Position numbers and translations under genes: made by a program. Positions 36,699 through 44,542 of a stretch of DNA of 64,000 nucleotides are shown in pieces. Every line of letters starts with the position of its first letter. The stretch's first letter is position 1. The DNA is from Sutterella sp047777475 (GTDB lineage: Bacteria; Pseudomonadota; Gammaproteobacteria; Burkholderiales; Burkholderiaceae_F): NCBI GenBank assembly GCA_047777475.1, contig JBKEET010000002.1, positions 62,001-126,000 of the forward strand, given 5' to 3'. The notes beneath the pieces are model-generated. The model was not told the DNA's origin and made no database searches. It saw only the letters and a program-made list of their open reading frames with translations.

Positions 36699-36721
36699 AA
36701 CCTGAGACCCGCTCGCAGGTT
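36699..36721. promoter_or_regulatory. 23-bp dyad upstream of flavoprotein 1
   Basis: AACCTGAGACC-C-GCTCGCAGGTT has arms that match at 9 of 11 positions. It lies 101 bp beyond the AGGG-N4-CCCT site. Related 23-bp dyads occur at 39086 and 43570. Confidence 0.6.
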
Positions 36722-36729
36722 GCGAGGGC

Positions 36730-36776
36730 AAAAAAGGCCGCCGGTCTTCCCGCTGAGGCGGGAAAAACGGCGGCTA
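36730..36776 (-). terminator. Terminator of flavoprotein 2
   Basis: Nested stems AGCCGCCG/CGGCGGC and TCCCGC/GCGGGA, followed on the minus strand by TTTTTT. It is a copy of the hairpin after flavoprotein 1, with a shared CTGCCG/CGGCAG hairpin nearer the stop codons. Confidence 0.8.
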
Positions 36777-36850
36777 ACAGCTTCCGAGGAGCGAGAAGCC
36801 CTGCCGCACGTGCCCCGGGAATCAGGCCCGCACGGCAGGAGAACACTTTT

Positions 36851-38842
36851 TTAAGCCTTGGCCTTGGCGAGCTGCTGGCCCACCAGGCGCCCGAACGTCA
36901 CCGTGCGGCCGCAGGCCATGCCGGTCACGAGGTTCGGGTACTCGTTGGCGAAGTAGCCGCCCGAGTCGTTGCCGATGACATAGAGCCCCGGGATCGGGTT
37001 GCCCTCGGTGTCGATGGCATTGAGGTGCGTGTTGATCTGGATGCCGTCCATCGTGCAGAGCACGCGGCCGGTCGTCTTCGCGCCGTAGAACGGCGGCTTG
37101 TCGAGCGGGGAGAGACGGTGCTTTTCCTTGCCGTAGTCCGTATCCTCGCCGGCGTAGACGAGCTTGTTGTAACGGTCGACCGTGGCCTTGAGCGCATCGG
37201 GCGGCAGCCCGAGCTTCTTGGCGAGTTCCTCGATCGTGTCGGCCTGCTGCACATAGCCCTTCTTGAGCAGGCCCGGGAGCATCTCGTTCTTCATCTTCTG
37301 CCAGGGCACGTTGGGATCCGCACCGTTGGCAAACGGGAAGAGCCTCGAGCAGCCGTGCATCTTGAACTGCTCGGCGTACTTCACCCAGTTGCTGTCGAAG
37401 AGCGTGTAGTGCACGTGGCCCTTGTTGTACTCGTCGGCATGAAGGACGTTCTCGTACGTGCCCGACTCGTTCATGAAGCGCTTGCCGTCGGCGTTGACCT
37501 TGAGCCAGGGCTGCGAGCCCATCCAGAACAGGCCGGAGTCGCCGGATTTGATCGTGTCGATGCCCGGGTGCTGGTCCGGACGGATGGCGCAGCGGTCGAA
37601 CATCATCATCGAGTGCGTCTCGTCCATCTTGGCGCCGGCCCACAGGCAGGCGCGGATGCCGTCGCCCTGGGCGCCCGGCATGGCGTTGCTGATGCCGACG
37701 ATGTTGAGGTTCCAGGGCTGCAGCGCGCTGAGCATCTTGTAATTGCGCGCGTAGCCGCCGGTGGCGACCACCACGCCCTTGCGGGCGTTGTAGCGCACGT
37801 ACTTGCCGTCGCCGTTTTCGGCGATGACGCCGGTGACGCGGCCGTTCTTCTTCTCGAGCTTGATCATCTTCGTGTTGTAATCAAGCCGGGCGCCTACCTT
37901 CAGGGCATAGTCGTGAAGAATCTTTTCGCCGTTGAGCGGCTTGCCCGTGCCGTCGTTGCTGGTTCTCCAGCGCGGGGAGTGGCCCGTCGCGAAATGCTTG
38001 AAGCGGTCGCGGTCGTCCTTGTCGTCCGGTTCGTGCCAGAGCTCGACGCCGCGCTCGGCGAGCCGATCGCCGTACCAGTCGACCACGGAGCCCGAATTGT
38101 CGTACCAGAGCTTGACGAGGTCCTGCTGGATGTGGCCGGCCGCATAGGTCGTGGCCATGGCGATGAATTCCCACTCGTCAATCTTCGTGCCCCATTTCTT
38201 CTGATAGCGCGAATTGACGGCGCCGACGTCATCGCGGATGCCCGTGCCGACCGGGAAGCGGTCGATGCCGATCACCTTGCCGCCCGCTTCGGCCGCCGCA
38301 CAGACGGCGAACATGCCGCCCGTGCCGAGGCCGACGACGAGGATGTCCGTGTCAGTCGTGGAGACGATGTCCTTCTCGTCGATCACCGGTTCCTTGCCGA
38401 GCCAGTCGGGAGTGCCGTCGCCGGCGCTGCCGGCGTCCGCGCTCTCGGCCTTCTTCGTGATGACCTCAACGGGGATCTCTCCCTTGGCCTGCTGGATGCA
38501 CTTTGCGGCGGCCTTGCGCACCGCCGACGACGTGACCGAAGCGCCCGAAATCGTGTCGACCTCGGAGGTCTGCATCTTGAGCAGGGCCTCCCTGAGCTTG
38601 GGGGCGGCGGCCTGGCCGATGCCCGGGGTTTCGGTCGAGGCATCGATCACAACGTCGGTGATCTTGCTCTCATCGAACGTCATCGTGACGACAACGTCGC
38701 CGCCGATGCCCGCGGCTTTTGCGGTATAGGTGCCCGGCTTGTAAATGCCCGAGGGGGCGGCATGCACGGCAGCCGCAGCAATGGCGGCGCTGCCCGCGAG
38801 GCCGGTGCGCAGGAATGCGCGGCGAGAATATTGTTTGTTCAT
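36851..38842 (-). CDS. Flavoprotein 2: Tat-exported FMN/FAD reductase, close paralogue of 1
   Basis: The 663-aa protein has the same layout as flavoprotein 1: Tat signal YSRRAFLRTGL, FMN-binding domain with ISGASVTSS, FAD domain starting DILVVGLGTGG. Differences from flavoprotein 1 are mostly single residues, such as Leu for Cys in the FAD glycine motif and changes in the linker near residue 135. GKRFMNESGTYEN, LCTMDG and NEYPNLVTGM are present, so it too lacks the fumarate-reductase catalytic set. The near identity and copied 3' hairpins show a recent tandem duplication. merR2 is divergent upstream. Covalent FMN would require ApbE, not seen here. Confidence 0.88.
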   Translation of the reverse strand: MNKQYSRRAFLRTGLAGSAAIAAAAVHAAPSGIYKPGTYTAKAAGIGGDVVVTMTFDESKITDVVIDASTETPGIGQAAAPKLREALLKMQTSEVDTISGASVTSSAVRKAAAKCIQQAKGEIPVEVITKKAESADAGSAGDGTPDWLGKEPVIDEKDIVSTTDTDILVVGLGTGGMFAVCAAAEAGGKVIGIDRFPVGTGIRDDVGAVNSRYQKKWGTKIDEWEFIAMATTYAAGHIQQDLVKLWYDNSGSVVDWYGDRLAERGVELWHEPDDKDDRDRFKHFATGHSPRWRTSNDGTGKPLNGEKILHDYALKVGARLDYNTKMIKLEKKNGRVTGVIAENGDGKYVRYNARKGVVVATGGYARNYKMLSALQPWNLNIVGISNAMPGAQGDGIRACLWAGAKMDETHSMMMFDRCAIRPDQHPGIDTIKSGDSGLFWMGSQPWLKVNADGKRFMNESGTYENVLHADEYNKGHVHYTLFDSNWVKYAEQFKMHGCSRLFPFANGADPNVPWQKMKNEMLPGLLKKGYVQQADTIEELAKKLGLPPDALKATVDRYNKLVYAGEDTDYGKEKHRLSPLDKPPFYGAKTTGRVLCTMDGIQINTHLNAIDTEGNPIPGLYVIGNDSGGYFANEYPNLVTGMACGRTVTFGRLVGQQLAKAKA

Positions 38843-38903
38843 ATGCGTGTTCTCCTAACGGTGGGAACTTTTGGCGCCTGTTCTTGTCCGGCGCTCGGGA
38901 TGC

Positions 38904-38994
38904 ACTTTAGGGTTGGGGGTCGCTCGGAGGTCAAGTAATCAAAAAGAGCGAAAAAAGAGTTAGATTTTCGATATTTTGACTAAGGGTTAACCCT
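38904..38994 (-). promoter_or_regulatory. Promoter and AGGG-N4-CCCT site of flavoprotein 2
   Basis: On the minus strand -35 TTGACC (38929-38934) and -10 TAAAGT (38904-38909) are spaced 19 bp. AGGGTTAACCCT (38983-38994), a perfect palindrome, lies 48 bp upstream of the -35. It also lies in the divergent control region of merR2. Confidence 0.65.
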
Positions 38995-39085
38995 AATATG
39001 CTTCGTCCTTCCGGGGCTTTTTCAAAGTCCTTCAAAAGTCCTTAAAATCGTTCGGACAGTAGGAAGTTTCAAAAAAGCTGAAATG

Positions 39086-39108
39086 AACTTGAGACTCGCT
39101 CTCAGGTT
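39086..39108. promoter_or_regulatory. 23-bp dyad between flavoprotein 2 and merR2
   Basis: AACTTGAGACT-C-GCTCTCAGGTT has 8 of 11 matching arm positions. It lies 91 bp beyond the AGGG-N4-CCCT site and about 106 bp before merR2. It may bind the MerR2 dimer. Confidence 0.6.
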
Positions 39109-39214
39109 GGGCTCCTCCTTTCCGCCAGGTTGGCACAGGGCCGAAGGCGTTTTTTCCGCTGTTCTGCCCGTCAATCGTTTTTTTGCATAGCCTCCATAGT
39201 GCGGAGTTACGGCC

Positions 39215-40045
39215 ATGGACAAGAAAAATCTGCATAAGCAATACCGCATCGGCGATTTCGCCCGCTTTCTCGGCGTCACGCTGGAATACCTCAAGCACTA
39301 TGAGGAATCGGGGCTCCTCGAAGTGAGCCAGCGTTCGAGCGGCTACCGCTACTACCCCTTCGACCAGTCGGCAAAGGTCATCGAGTATCTGAAGCTGCGC
39401 AATTACGGCGTGCCCATCAAGGAGATGGGAGAAGTGCTCTCCGCCGATCCGGAGACAGCTGTTGCGCTCATTGACGGAAAGTGCGAAGCCTTGCGCCGGG
39501 AAGCTGACCGCATCGGAGCCATCCTCGAAGCGCACCGCGCTCTGAGGAAGTGGTACGAGGAGCGCCGCCTTGCGCCCATCGACTGGGAAATCCGCAAGGT
39601 CGAGCCTTACTACTTCCTGCCGCACACAACGAGCCAGGACTTCATCCGCGATGAAAGCGTCTGCGAGCTTTTCAAGGACTGGGGAGGATGGCTTCCGGTT
39701 GTGAAGTCCGCGATGACGGTCAACCAGGCCGCGGAAGACGTGAGCGATGTGCTTCACTGGGGACTGGCGGTGACCAAGAGCGAGCTCGATCGCTATCGCA
39801 TGCCGCTCACCGGCGCTGCGCGACTCATGACGTTCGGCCGCTGCTTTGTCTATCACTTTGCTGCGCTTCGCAACGCCTTCAGGATGGCCGACATCGTCTC
39901 GGGCATGCACCCTGCGCTTGCGCAGATGCGCGAGCTGGGGCTTCGCTCTGCGGGCGAAGCGCTGCTGATCGACGAGTTCCAGCTCGCGAGACCGGAAGAC
40001 GGTGCTGAGCTTGGCTTCGGTCACTTCATCATCCCGATTGCCTGA
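39215..40045 (+). CDS. MerR-family transcriptional regulator 2
   Basis: The 276-aa protein is a full-length paralogue of the regulator at 33487. Its HTH is YRIGDFARFLGVTLEYLKHYEE with wing GYRYYPF, and the effector domain begins APIDWEIRKVEPYYF. Both end in GHFIIPIA or GRFIIPIA. The HTH recognition helices differ slightly (VTLEYL versus VSTDFL), so their operators may be similar but not identical. It is divergent from flavoprotein 2, the classic arrangement of a MerR activator and its target, and convergent with the porin. Confidence 0.88.
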   Translation: MDKKNLHKQYRIGDFARFLGVTLEYLKHYEESGLLEVSQRSSGYRYYPFDQSAKVIEYLKLRNYGVPIKEMGEVLSADPETAVALIDGKCEALRREADRIGAILEAHRALRKWYEERRLAPIDWEIRKVEPYYFLPHTTSQDFIRDESVCELFKDWGGWLPVVKSAMTVNQAAEDVSDVLHWGLAVTKSELDRYRMPLTGAARLMTFGRCFVYHFAALRNAFRMADIVSGMHPALAQMRELGLRSAGEALLIDEFQLARPEDGAELGFGHFIIPIA

Positions 40046-40081
40046 AAAAAACAGGGCATCGGCCGAGAAGCCGATGCCCTG
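40045..40081 (-). terminator. Terminator of the porin gene
   Basis: CAGGGCATCGG pairs perfectly with CCGATGCCCTG across 8 nt; on the minus strand TTTTTTT follows. It also lies directly after the merR2 stop. Confidence 0.85.
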
Positions 40082-40110
40082 CAAGGATTTCAAAGCCGGG
40101 GGCAGTTTTT

Positions 40111-41232
40111 TTAGAACTTGTGCATGAAGCCGAAGACCAGTTCGTAGACGTCTTCGGTGGCCGTGGGCTTGGCGTCCGTATAGGCCTTGGAGTAATCGGA
40201 CTTGATCCAGTCGGCCGCGATGTAGACCGCATTGCGGCGGTTGAACCAGTAGTTGTAGCCGACGGCTGTCTGATAGGTCTTCATCGTCTTCTCGGATTCG
40301 TGGCTGCCCTCGGAATCGCCGTAGCCGAACGAAGCCTTGAAGGTGCCGCCCCAGGCGGGAATGTCAATGCCGACGATCGCGCCCCAGCCGTCGACGCCCG
40401 AGGGAATCGAGAACATCGTCACCTTTGCGGCGCTGGCGTAATCGTGGAAATACTGCGCGTAGCCGTAGAACTTCGCCCAGCCGGCGTTGTAGCTGCCGCC
40501 GAGGTTGTAGGAGAAGGCATCGTCGAGATTGTTCTCGTCGGCCGCGGGCTGCGCCTGGTTGATGCTTTCAACGCCGAACTCGGCCATCAGCTTGGCGCCT
40601 TCGTAGCGGATCGAAGCGGAGTACATGCGCTCGACGCTCGACTTGCCCTCGGTGCCGTCGCCGTAGGTGTTCACGTCGGAGCCGAAAGAGTACTGGAAAT
40701 CCGCGTCCCAGCCGCCGAACTTAGGCGTCGACCAGGCGATGACATTGTCGATGTATTCATAGCCGAGCGAGACGACCTGCAGCGTGCCGCCGACGTCGCC
40801 CCAGCCGCAGGAGAACGGGCTCACGATGTGGCCGAAGCGGGCGTAGGTGCCGTTGCCGCCCATCATCGAGCCGGTGCGGCCGAAGGAGAGCAGGCCGAAA
40901 TTGCCTTGCAGGAAGAGTCGGGAATCGCGGCCGAAGAGGCGTCCGCTCTGTCCGGAAGAGCCGGAGTCGGAGCTGATGCCGCCTTCAAGGTCGAAGCCGA
41001 CCTTGACACCGTTGCCAAGATCTTCGGTTCCCTTGATGCCCCAGCGGGAGCCGATGTACTGGCCGGAGGCCATCTTCGCCGTGGTGGAATCGGTTCCGTC
41101 GGCGTATTCGCGGTGCGAAATGGACATGCCCTGGTCAATCACGCCGTAAACCTGGACGTTGGCGGCAAGGGCAGAAGAAATGCCGGCCGCGGCAGCGGCA
41201 GCCAGCGCAATGCGCTTCATGGTGAGAGTCAT
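40111..41232 (-). CDS. Outer-membrane porin, Burkholderia type
   Basis: The protein has 373 aa, or 369 from the second ATG at 41220, where MKRIALAAAAAAG begins a clean signal peptide ending SALAAN. The mature start VQVYGVIDQGM, then GSRWGIKGTEDLGNGVKVGFDLEGG, SRLFLQGNFGLLSFGR and the terminal aromatic GFMHKF are hallmarks of 16-strand trimeric porins of betaproteobacteria. It lies between merR2 and flavoprotein 3, downstream of the latter on the same strand. It may admit the electron acceptors used by the reductases, which is inference from position. No strong ribosome-binding site distinguishes the two starts. Confidence 0.92.
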   Translation of the reverse strand: MTLTMKRIALAAAAAAGISSALAANVQVYGVIDQGMSISHREYADGTDSTTAKMASGQYIGSRWGIKGTEDLGNGVKVGFDLEGGISSDSGSSGQSGRLFGRDSRLFLQGNFGLLSFGRTGSMMGGNGTYARFGHIVSPFSCGWGDVGGTLQVVSLGYEYIDNVIAWSTPKFGGWDADFQYSFGSDVNTYGDGTEGKSSVERMYSASIRYEGAKLMAEFGVESINQAQPAADENNLDDAFSYNLGGSYNAGWAKFYGYAQYFHDYASAAKVTMFSIPSGVDGWGAIVGIDIPAWGGTFKASFGYGDSEGSHESEKTMKTYQTAVGYNYWFNRRNAVYIAADWIKSDYSKAYTDAKPTATEDVYELVFGFMHKF

Positions 41233-41255
41233 TTTCAGAAAGTGCCAATGAGGGT

Positions 41256-41308
41256 GAAAAAGCCGGAGCCCCGCTGCCGCGCCGCAGCAGAACGCGGCGC
41301 GGGGCTCC
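41256..41308 (-). terminator. Terminator of flavoprotein 3
   Basis: On the minus strand GGAGCCCC pairs with GGGGCTCC, with an inner GCGCCGC/GCGGCGC stem, followed by GGCTTTTTC. It separates flavoprotein 3 from the porin gene. Confidence 0.7.
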
Positions 41309-41345
41309 TGAGGAGAACATCGTTTTTTTGGTTTGAGGTTTGGGT

Positions 41346-43322
41346 TCAGGCCTTGGCAAGCTCGAGGCCGACGAGGCGGCCGAAGGTCACCGTGCGGCCG
41401 CAGGCCATGCCCGTGACCAGGTTCGGGTAGTCGTTCGAGAAGAACGCGCCCGAGTCGTTGCCGATGACGTAAAGGCCCGGAATCGGCTTGCCTTCGGTGT
41501 CGATGGCGTTCAGGTGCGTGTTGACCTGGATGCCGTCGAGCGTGCAGAGCAGCCAGCCCGTGTTCTTCGCGCCGTAGAACGGCGGCTTGTCGAGCGGGGA
41601 GAGACGGTGCTTTTCCTTGCCGAAGTCGGTGTCGCTGCCGGCGTAGGCGAGCTTGTTGTAGTGATCAACCGTGGCCTTGAGCGTTTCGGGCGGCAGGCCG
41701 AGCTTGCGGGCGAGTTCCTCGATCGTGTTGGCTTTCTGCACGTAGCCCTTTGCGATAAGGCCCGGGAGCATCTTGGTTTCGACGACATCGGCAGGGATGT
41801 TGGGATCGGCGCCGTTCTCAAACGGGAACATGCGCGAGCAGCCGTGCATCTTGAACTGCTTGGCGTACTTCTTCCAGTTGCTGTCGAAGAGCGAGTAGTG
41901 GGCGTAGCCCCTGTTGTACTCATCGGCGTGCAGCACGGCGGCGTAGGTGCCCGATTCGTTCATGAAGCGCTTGCCGTCGGCGTTGACCTTGAGCCACGGC
42001 TGCGAGCCCATCCAGAAGAAGCCGCTGTCGCCCGATTCCATCGTCGCCTGGCCGGGTTTCTGGTCGGGGCGCAGCGCGCAGCGGTCGAACGTCACCGTGC
42101 AGTGCGTCTCGTCCATCTTGGCGCCGGCCCAGAGGCAGGCGCGGATGCCGTCGCCGCGGGCGCCCGGCATGGCGCCGGTGCGGCCCACGCAGTGGAGGTT
42201 CCAGGGCTGCAGGGCATTCATCATCTTCATGTTCCTGGCGTAGCCGCCCGTGGCCACCACCGTGCCCTTGGTCGCGACGTAGCGCACGTACTTGCCGTCG
42301 CTGTTTTCGGCGATGCAGCCCGTGACGCGGCCGTTCTTCTTCTCGAGCTTGACCATCTTCATGCTGTAGTCAAAGCGCGCGCCCTTCTTGACGGCGTAGT
42401 CGTGAAGGACCTTGTTGCCGTTCAGGGGCTTGCCGGTGCCGTCGTTGCTGCCCGTCCAGCGCGGCGAGTGGCCGGTCGCGAAATGCTTGAAGCGGGTGAC
42501 GTCGCCCTTGTCGCCCGACTCGTGCCAGAGCTCGACGCCGCGCTCGGCGAGCCGGTCGCCGTACCAGTCGATGACGGCGCCCGACTTGTCGCACCAGAGC
42601 TTGACGAGGTCCTGCTCGATGTGGCCGCCCGCGTATTCGGTGGCCATGGCGATCATCTCGAACTTGTCGATCTTCGTGCCCCATTTCTTCTGGTAGCGCG
42701 AGTCGATGGCGCCCAAGTCGTCGCGGATGCCGGTGCCGACGGCGAAGCGGTCGATGCCGATCACCTTGGCGCCCGCCTCGGCGGCCGAGGCGACGGCAAA
42801 CATGCCGCCCGTGCCGCAGCCGATCACGAGCACTTCGGTCGTGTTCGTCGCCACGATGTCCTTTTCGCTGATTTCGGGCGGCTTGCCGAGCCAGTCGCCG
42901 TCATCCTTGCCGGCGTCCGCGTTCTCGGTCTTCTTCGTGATGACCTCGACGGGGATCTCGCCCTTGGCCTGCTGGATGCACTTCGCGGCGGCCTTGCGGA
43001 CGGCCGACGACGTCACCGAGGCGCCCGAAATCGTATCGACCTCGGAGGTCTGCATCTTGAGCAGCGCTTCCTTGAGCTTCGGGGCGGCGGCCTGGCCGAT
43101 GCCCGGGGTCTCGTGCGAGGCGTCGATCACGACGTCGGTGATCTTGTTCGCATCGAACGTCATCGTGACGACGACGTCGCCGCCGATGCCGGCGGCCTTG
43201 GCCGAATAGGTGCCCGGCTTATAGATGCCGGCGGGAGCGGCATGCACGGCGGCCGCGGCCATGGCCGTGCCGCCCGCGAGCGTGGTGCGCAGGAATGCGC
43301 GGCGGGAGAGCTGCTTGTTCAT
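41346..43322 (-). CDS. Flavoprotein 3: Tat-exported FMN/FAD reductase
   Basis: The 658-aa protein is a third, more diverged paralogue. It has Tat signal LSRRAFLRTTLAGG, FMN-binding domain with ISGASVTSS, and FAD domain from EVLVIGCGTGGMFAVAS. The active-site segment is GKRFMNESGTYAAVLH, and LCTLDG and NDYPNLVTGM replace the fumarate-reductase His and Arg motifs. Some pocket-region segments differ from flavoproteins 1 and 2 (for example CTVTFDRCALRPDQKPG against SMMMFDRCAIRPDQHPG), suggesting another substrate. No haem-binding motif is present. The porin lies downstream. Confidence 0.88.
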   Translation of the reverse strand: MNKQLSRRAFLRTTLAGGTAMAAAAVHAAPAGIYKPGTYSAKAAGIGGDVVVTMTFDANKITDVVIDASHETPGIGQAAAPKLKEALLKMQTSEVDTISGASVTSSAVRKAAAKCIQQAKGEIPVEVITKKTENADAGKDDGDWLGKPPEISEKDIVATNTTEVLVIGCGTGGMFAVASAAEAGAKVIGIDRFAVGTGIRDDLGAIDSRYQKKWGTKIDKFEMIAMATEYAGGHIEQDLVKLWCDKSGAVIDWYGDRLAERGVELWHESGDKGDVTRFKHFATGHSPRWTGSNDGTGKPLNGNKVLHDYAVKKGARFDYSMKMVKLEKKNGRVTGCIAENSDGKYVRYVATKGTVVATGGYARNMKMMNALQPWNLHCVGRTGAMPGARGDGIRACLWAGAKMDETHCTVTFDRCALRPDQKPGQATMESGDSGFFWMGSQPWLKVNADGKRFMNESGTYAAVLHADEYNRGYAHYSLFDSNWKKYAKQFKMHGCSRMFPFENGADPNIPADVVETKMLPGLIAKGYVQKANTIEELARKLGLPPETLKATVDHYNKLAYAGSDTDFGKEKHRLSPLDKPPFYGAKNTGWLLCTLDGIQVNTHLNAIDTEGKPIPGLYVIGNDSGAFFSNDYPNLVTGMACGRTVTFGRLVGLELAKA

Positions 43323-43379
43323 TGTCTTGTGTTTCCTCGGAAAAAGTTTTGGGCGCGCTTCGGGCGCGCAATGGAACGA

Positions 43380-43470
43380 ACTCTACGGGCGCATGTGCGG
43401 CGGGGGTCAAGTACCTCTTCGGAGGCATTTTTTAAGAGGGGTTTCCCGTGGTGAGGTTAGGGAATACCCT
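43380..43470 (-). promoter_or_regulatory. Promoter and AGGG-N4-CCCT site of flavoprotein 3
   Basis: On the minus strand -35 TTGACC (43405-43410) and -10 TAGAGT (43380-43385) are spaced 19 bp. AGGGAATACCCT (43459-43470) lies exactly 48 bp upstream of the -35. Flanking sequence differs from flavoproteins 1 and 2 while these elements are kept. Confidence 0.65.
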
Positions 43471-43569
43471 TAAAAAGCAAAGGACGAAAAACGTCCTACG
43501 GAACGTTTTTTCGCATCGGCGGGTTTCGCAAACGTTCTCGGGCTGAACGTTTTTAGGCTTCGGCGTGCC

Positions 43570-43592
43570 AAGCTGAGGGAGACCCTCAGGTT
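43570..43592. promoter_or_regulatory. 23-bp dyad upstream of flavoprotein 3
   Basis: AAGCTGAGGGA-G-ACCCTCAGGTT has 9 of 11 matching arm positions and a perfect CTGAGGG/CCCTCAG core. It lies 99 bp beyond the AGGG-N4-CCCT site, as in the two other paralogues. Confidence 0.6.
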
Positions 43593-43662
43593 TCGGTGTC
43601 CGGGAGGCGCCCTGCGGGGGGCGGAGATTCCGCTTTCGGACGCGGTGCCGCAGGGGCGGATC

Positions 43663-43690
43663 TTTGCATTCGGGCCGTCTTTTCTATAAA
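43663..43690 (+). promoter_or_regulatory. Promoter of the 4.5S RNA gene
   Basis: TTTGCA/TTGCAT (from 43663) and TATAAA (43685-43690) are spaced 15-16 bp. They lie about 10 bases before the RNA 5' end. Confidence 0.6.
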
Positions 43691-43700
43691 CTGCGCTCTT

Positions 43701-43794
43701 GGCGGGTCCCCTCGCATGTCACCCCGGAAATCTGGTCAGGTCGGGAACGAAGCAGCCATACCGGACAGCGGCAGTGCCGAGGATAAGGCTCGCC
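43701..43794 (+). ncRNA. ffs: 4.5S RNA of the signal recognition particle
   Basis: The apical loop sequence GGTCAGGTCGGGAACGAAGCAGCC (landmarks GGTCAGGT, GAACGAAGCAGCC) is the conserved Ffh-binding SRP domain IV. The ends pair (GGCGGGT with GGCTCGCC, with wobble pairs) to close a hairpin of about 94 nt. The RNA works with Ffh and FtsY in co-translational targeting. ffs next to dnaX is a common proteobacterial arrangement. Exact ends are estimated from the closing stem. Confidence 0.93.
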
Positions 43795-43865
43795 ATTTTC
43801 ATTTCTGCATTTCAGAGGCGGCCGTTTCTGCAGAAAGGGGCCGTCAACCGGGGGGCGGCTTTCGC

Positions 43866-44540
43866 ATGACGCTTTCTAGCTATTCGGTCTACCTGCTGGC
43901 CGCCGCCGCTGTGGTGGCCACGCCCGGCCCCGGTGTTCTGATGTCGCTGCTGACTGCGGCCCGCTGGGGCTACCGCGGGGCGATCTGGGCGATCCTCGGC
44001 ACGGCCTGCGGCACGGTGGCGATGGCCGGCATCTCGATGACGGGCGTAGGGCTGCTCCTGGCGCACACGCCGGCCGCGTACGACGCGATCCGCGTTGTCG
44101 GCGCCCTCTACATGATTTACCTCGGCATAAGGAACTGGCGCGTCAAGACCGCCTCGCTCGACGCGAGCATGGCCGCTCGCGCGAAGAGCAACGAGAAAAA
44201 GGGCGCCGCCGCGCCCGAGGACGAGAAGATGAGCCCGCCGAGGCTGTGGCTCGCCGCGATCGGGCTGCAGTTCGCCAATCCGCTCGGCATCATGTTCTTC
44301 ATTTCGTTCCTGCCGCAGTTCGTCGACCCGGGCCGCTCGCTCGTGCCGCAGTTCCTGCTGCTCGCGCTTTCCTACGCCGCGCTCGTCGTCCTCATCCATT
44401 CCGCTTACGCGCTCGCGCTCTGCGGCTTCCGCGCCGCGTTCCGGAGCGCGGGCGTCACGAAGCTCATCTACCGCATCGGCGGCACGGTCTTCATCGTCCT
44501 CGGCCTTGAAGTGCTCCGCCTCGTCTTTTTAGGAAAATAA
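43866..44540 (+). CDS. LysE/RhtB-family amino acid exporter
   Basis: The 224-aa membrane protein has about six helices. The N-terminal ATPGPGVLMSLLTAARWGYRGAIWAILGTACGTV pattern (key parts TPGPG and GTACG) is typical of LysE/RhtB exporters for amino acids and their derivatives. A polar linker occupies residues 100-125 and the second half starts at FANPLGIMFFISFLPQFVDP. I start at ATG 43866; the longer in-frame extension would run through the 4.5S RNA gene. The GNAT gene starts two bases after its stop. Confidence 0.88.
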   Translation: MTLSSYSVYLLAAAAVVATPGPGVLMSLLTAARWGYRGAIWAILGTACGTVAMAGISMTGVGLLLAHTPAAYDAIRVVGALYMIYLGIRNWRVKTASLDASMAARAKSNEKKGAAAPEDEKMSPPRLWLAAIGLQFANPLGIMFFISFLPQFVDPGRSLVPQFLLLALSYAALVVLIHSAYALALCGFRAAFRSAGVTKLIYRIGGTVFIVLGLEVLRLVFLGK

Positions 44541-44542
44541 CC

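Noticed and set aside
34457..43322. Possibility that the flavoproteins are cytoplasmic succinate dehydrogenase subunits
   Set aside because: They have Tat signals and an N-terminal FMN-binding domain, and no iron-sulfur or membrane-anchor subunit gene is adjacent.
43596..43865. N-terminal extension of the LysE-family gene
   Set aside because: It runs through the 4.5S RNA gene and its promoter; the family start fits the ATG at 43866.
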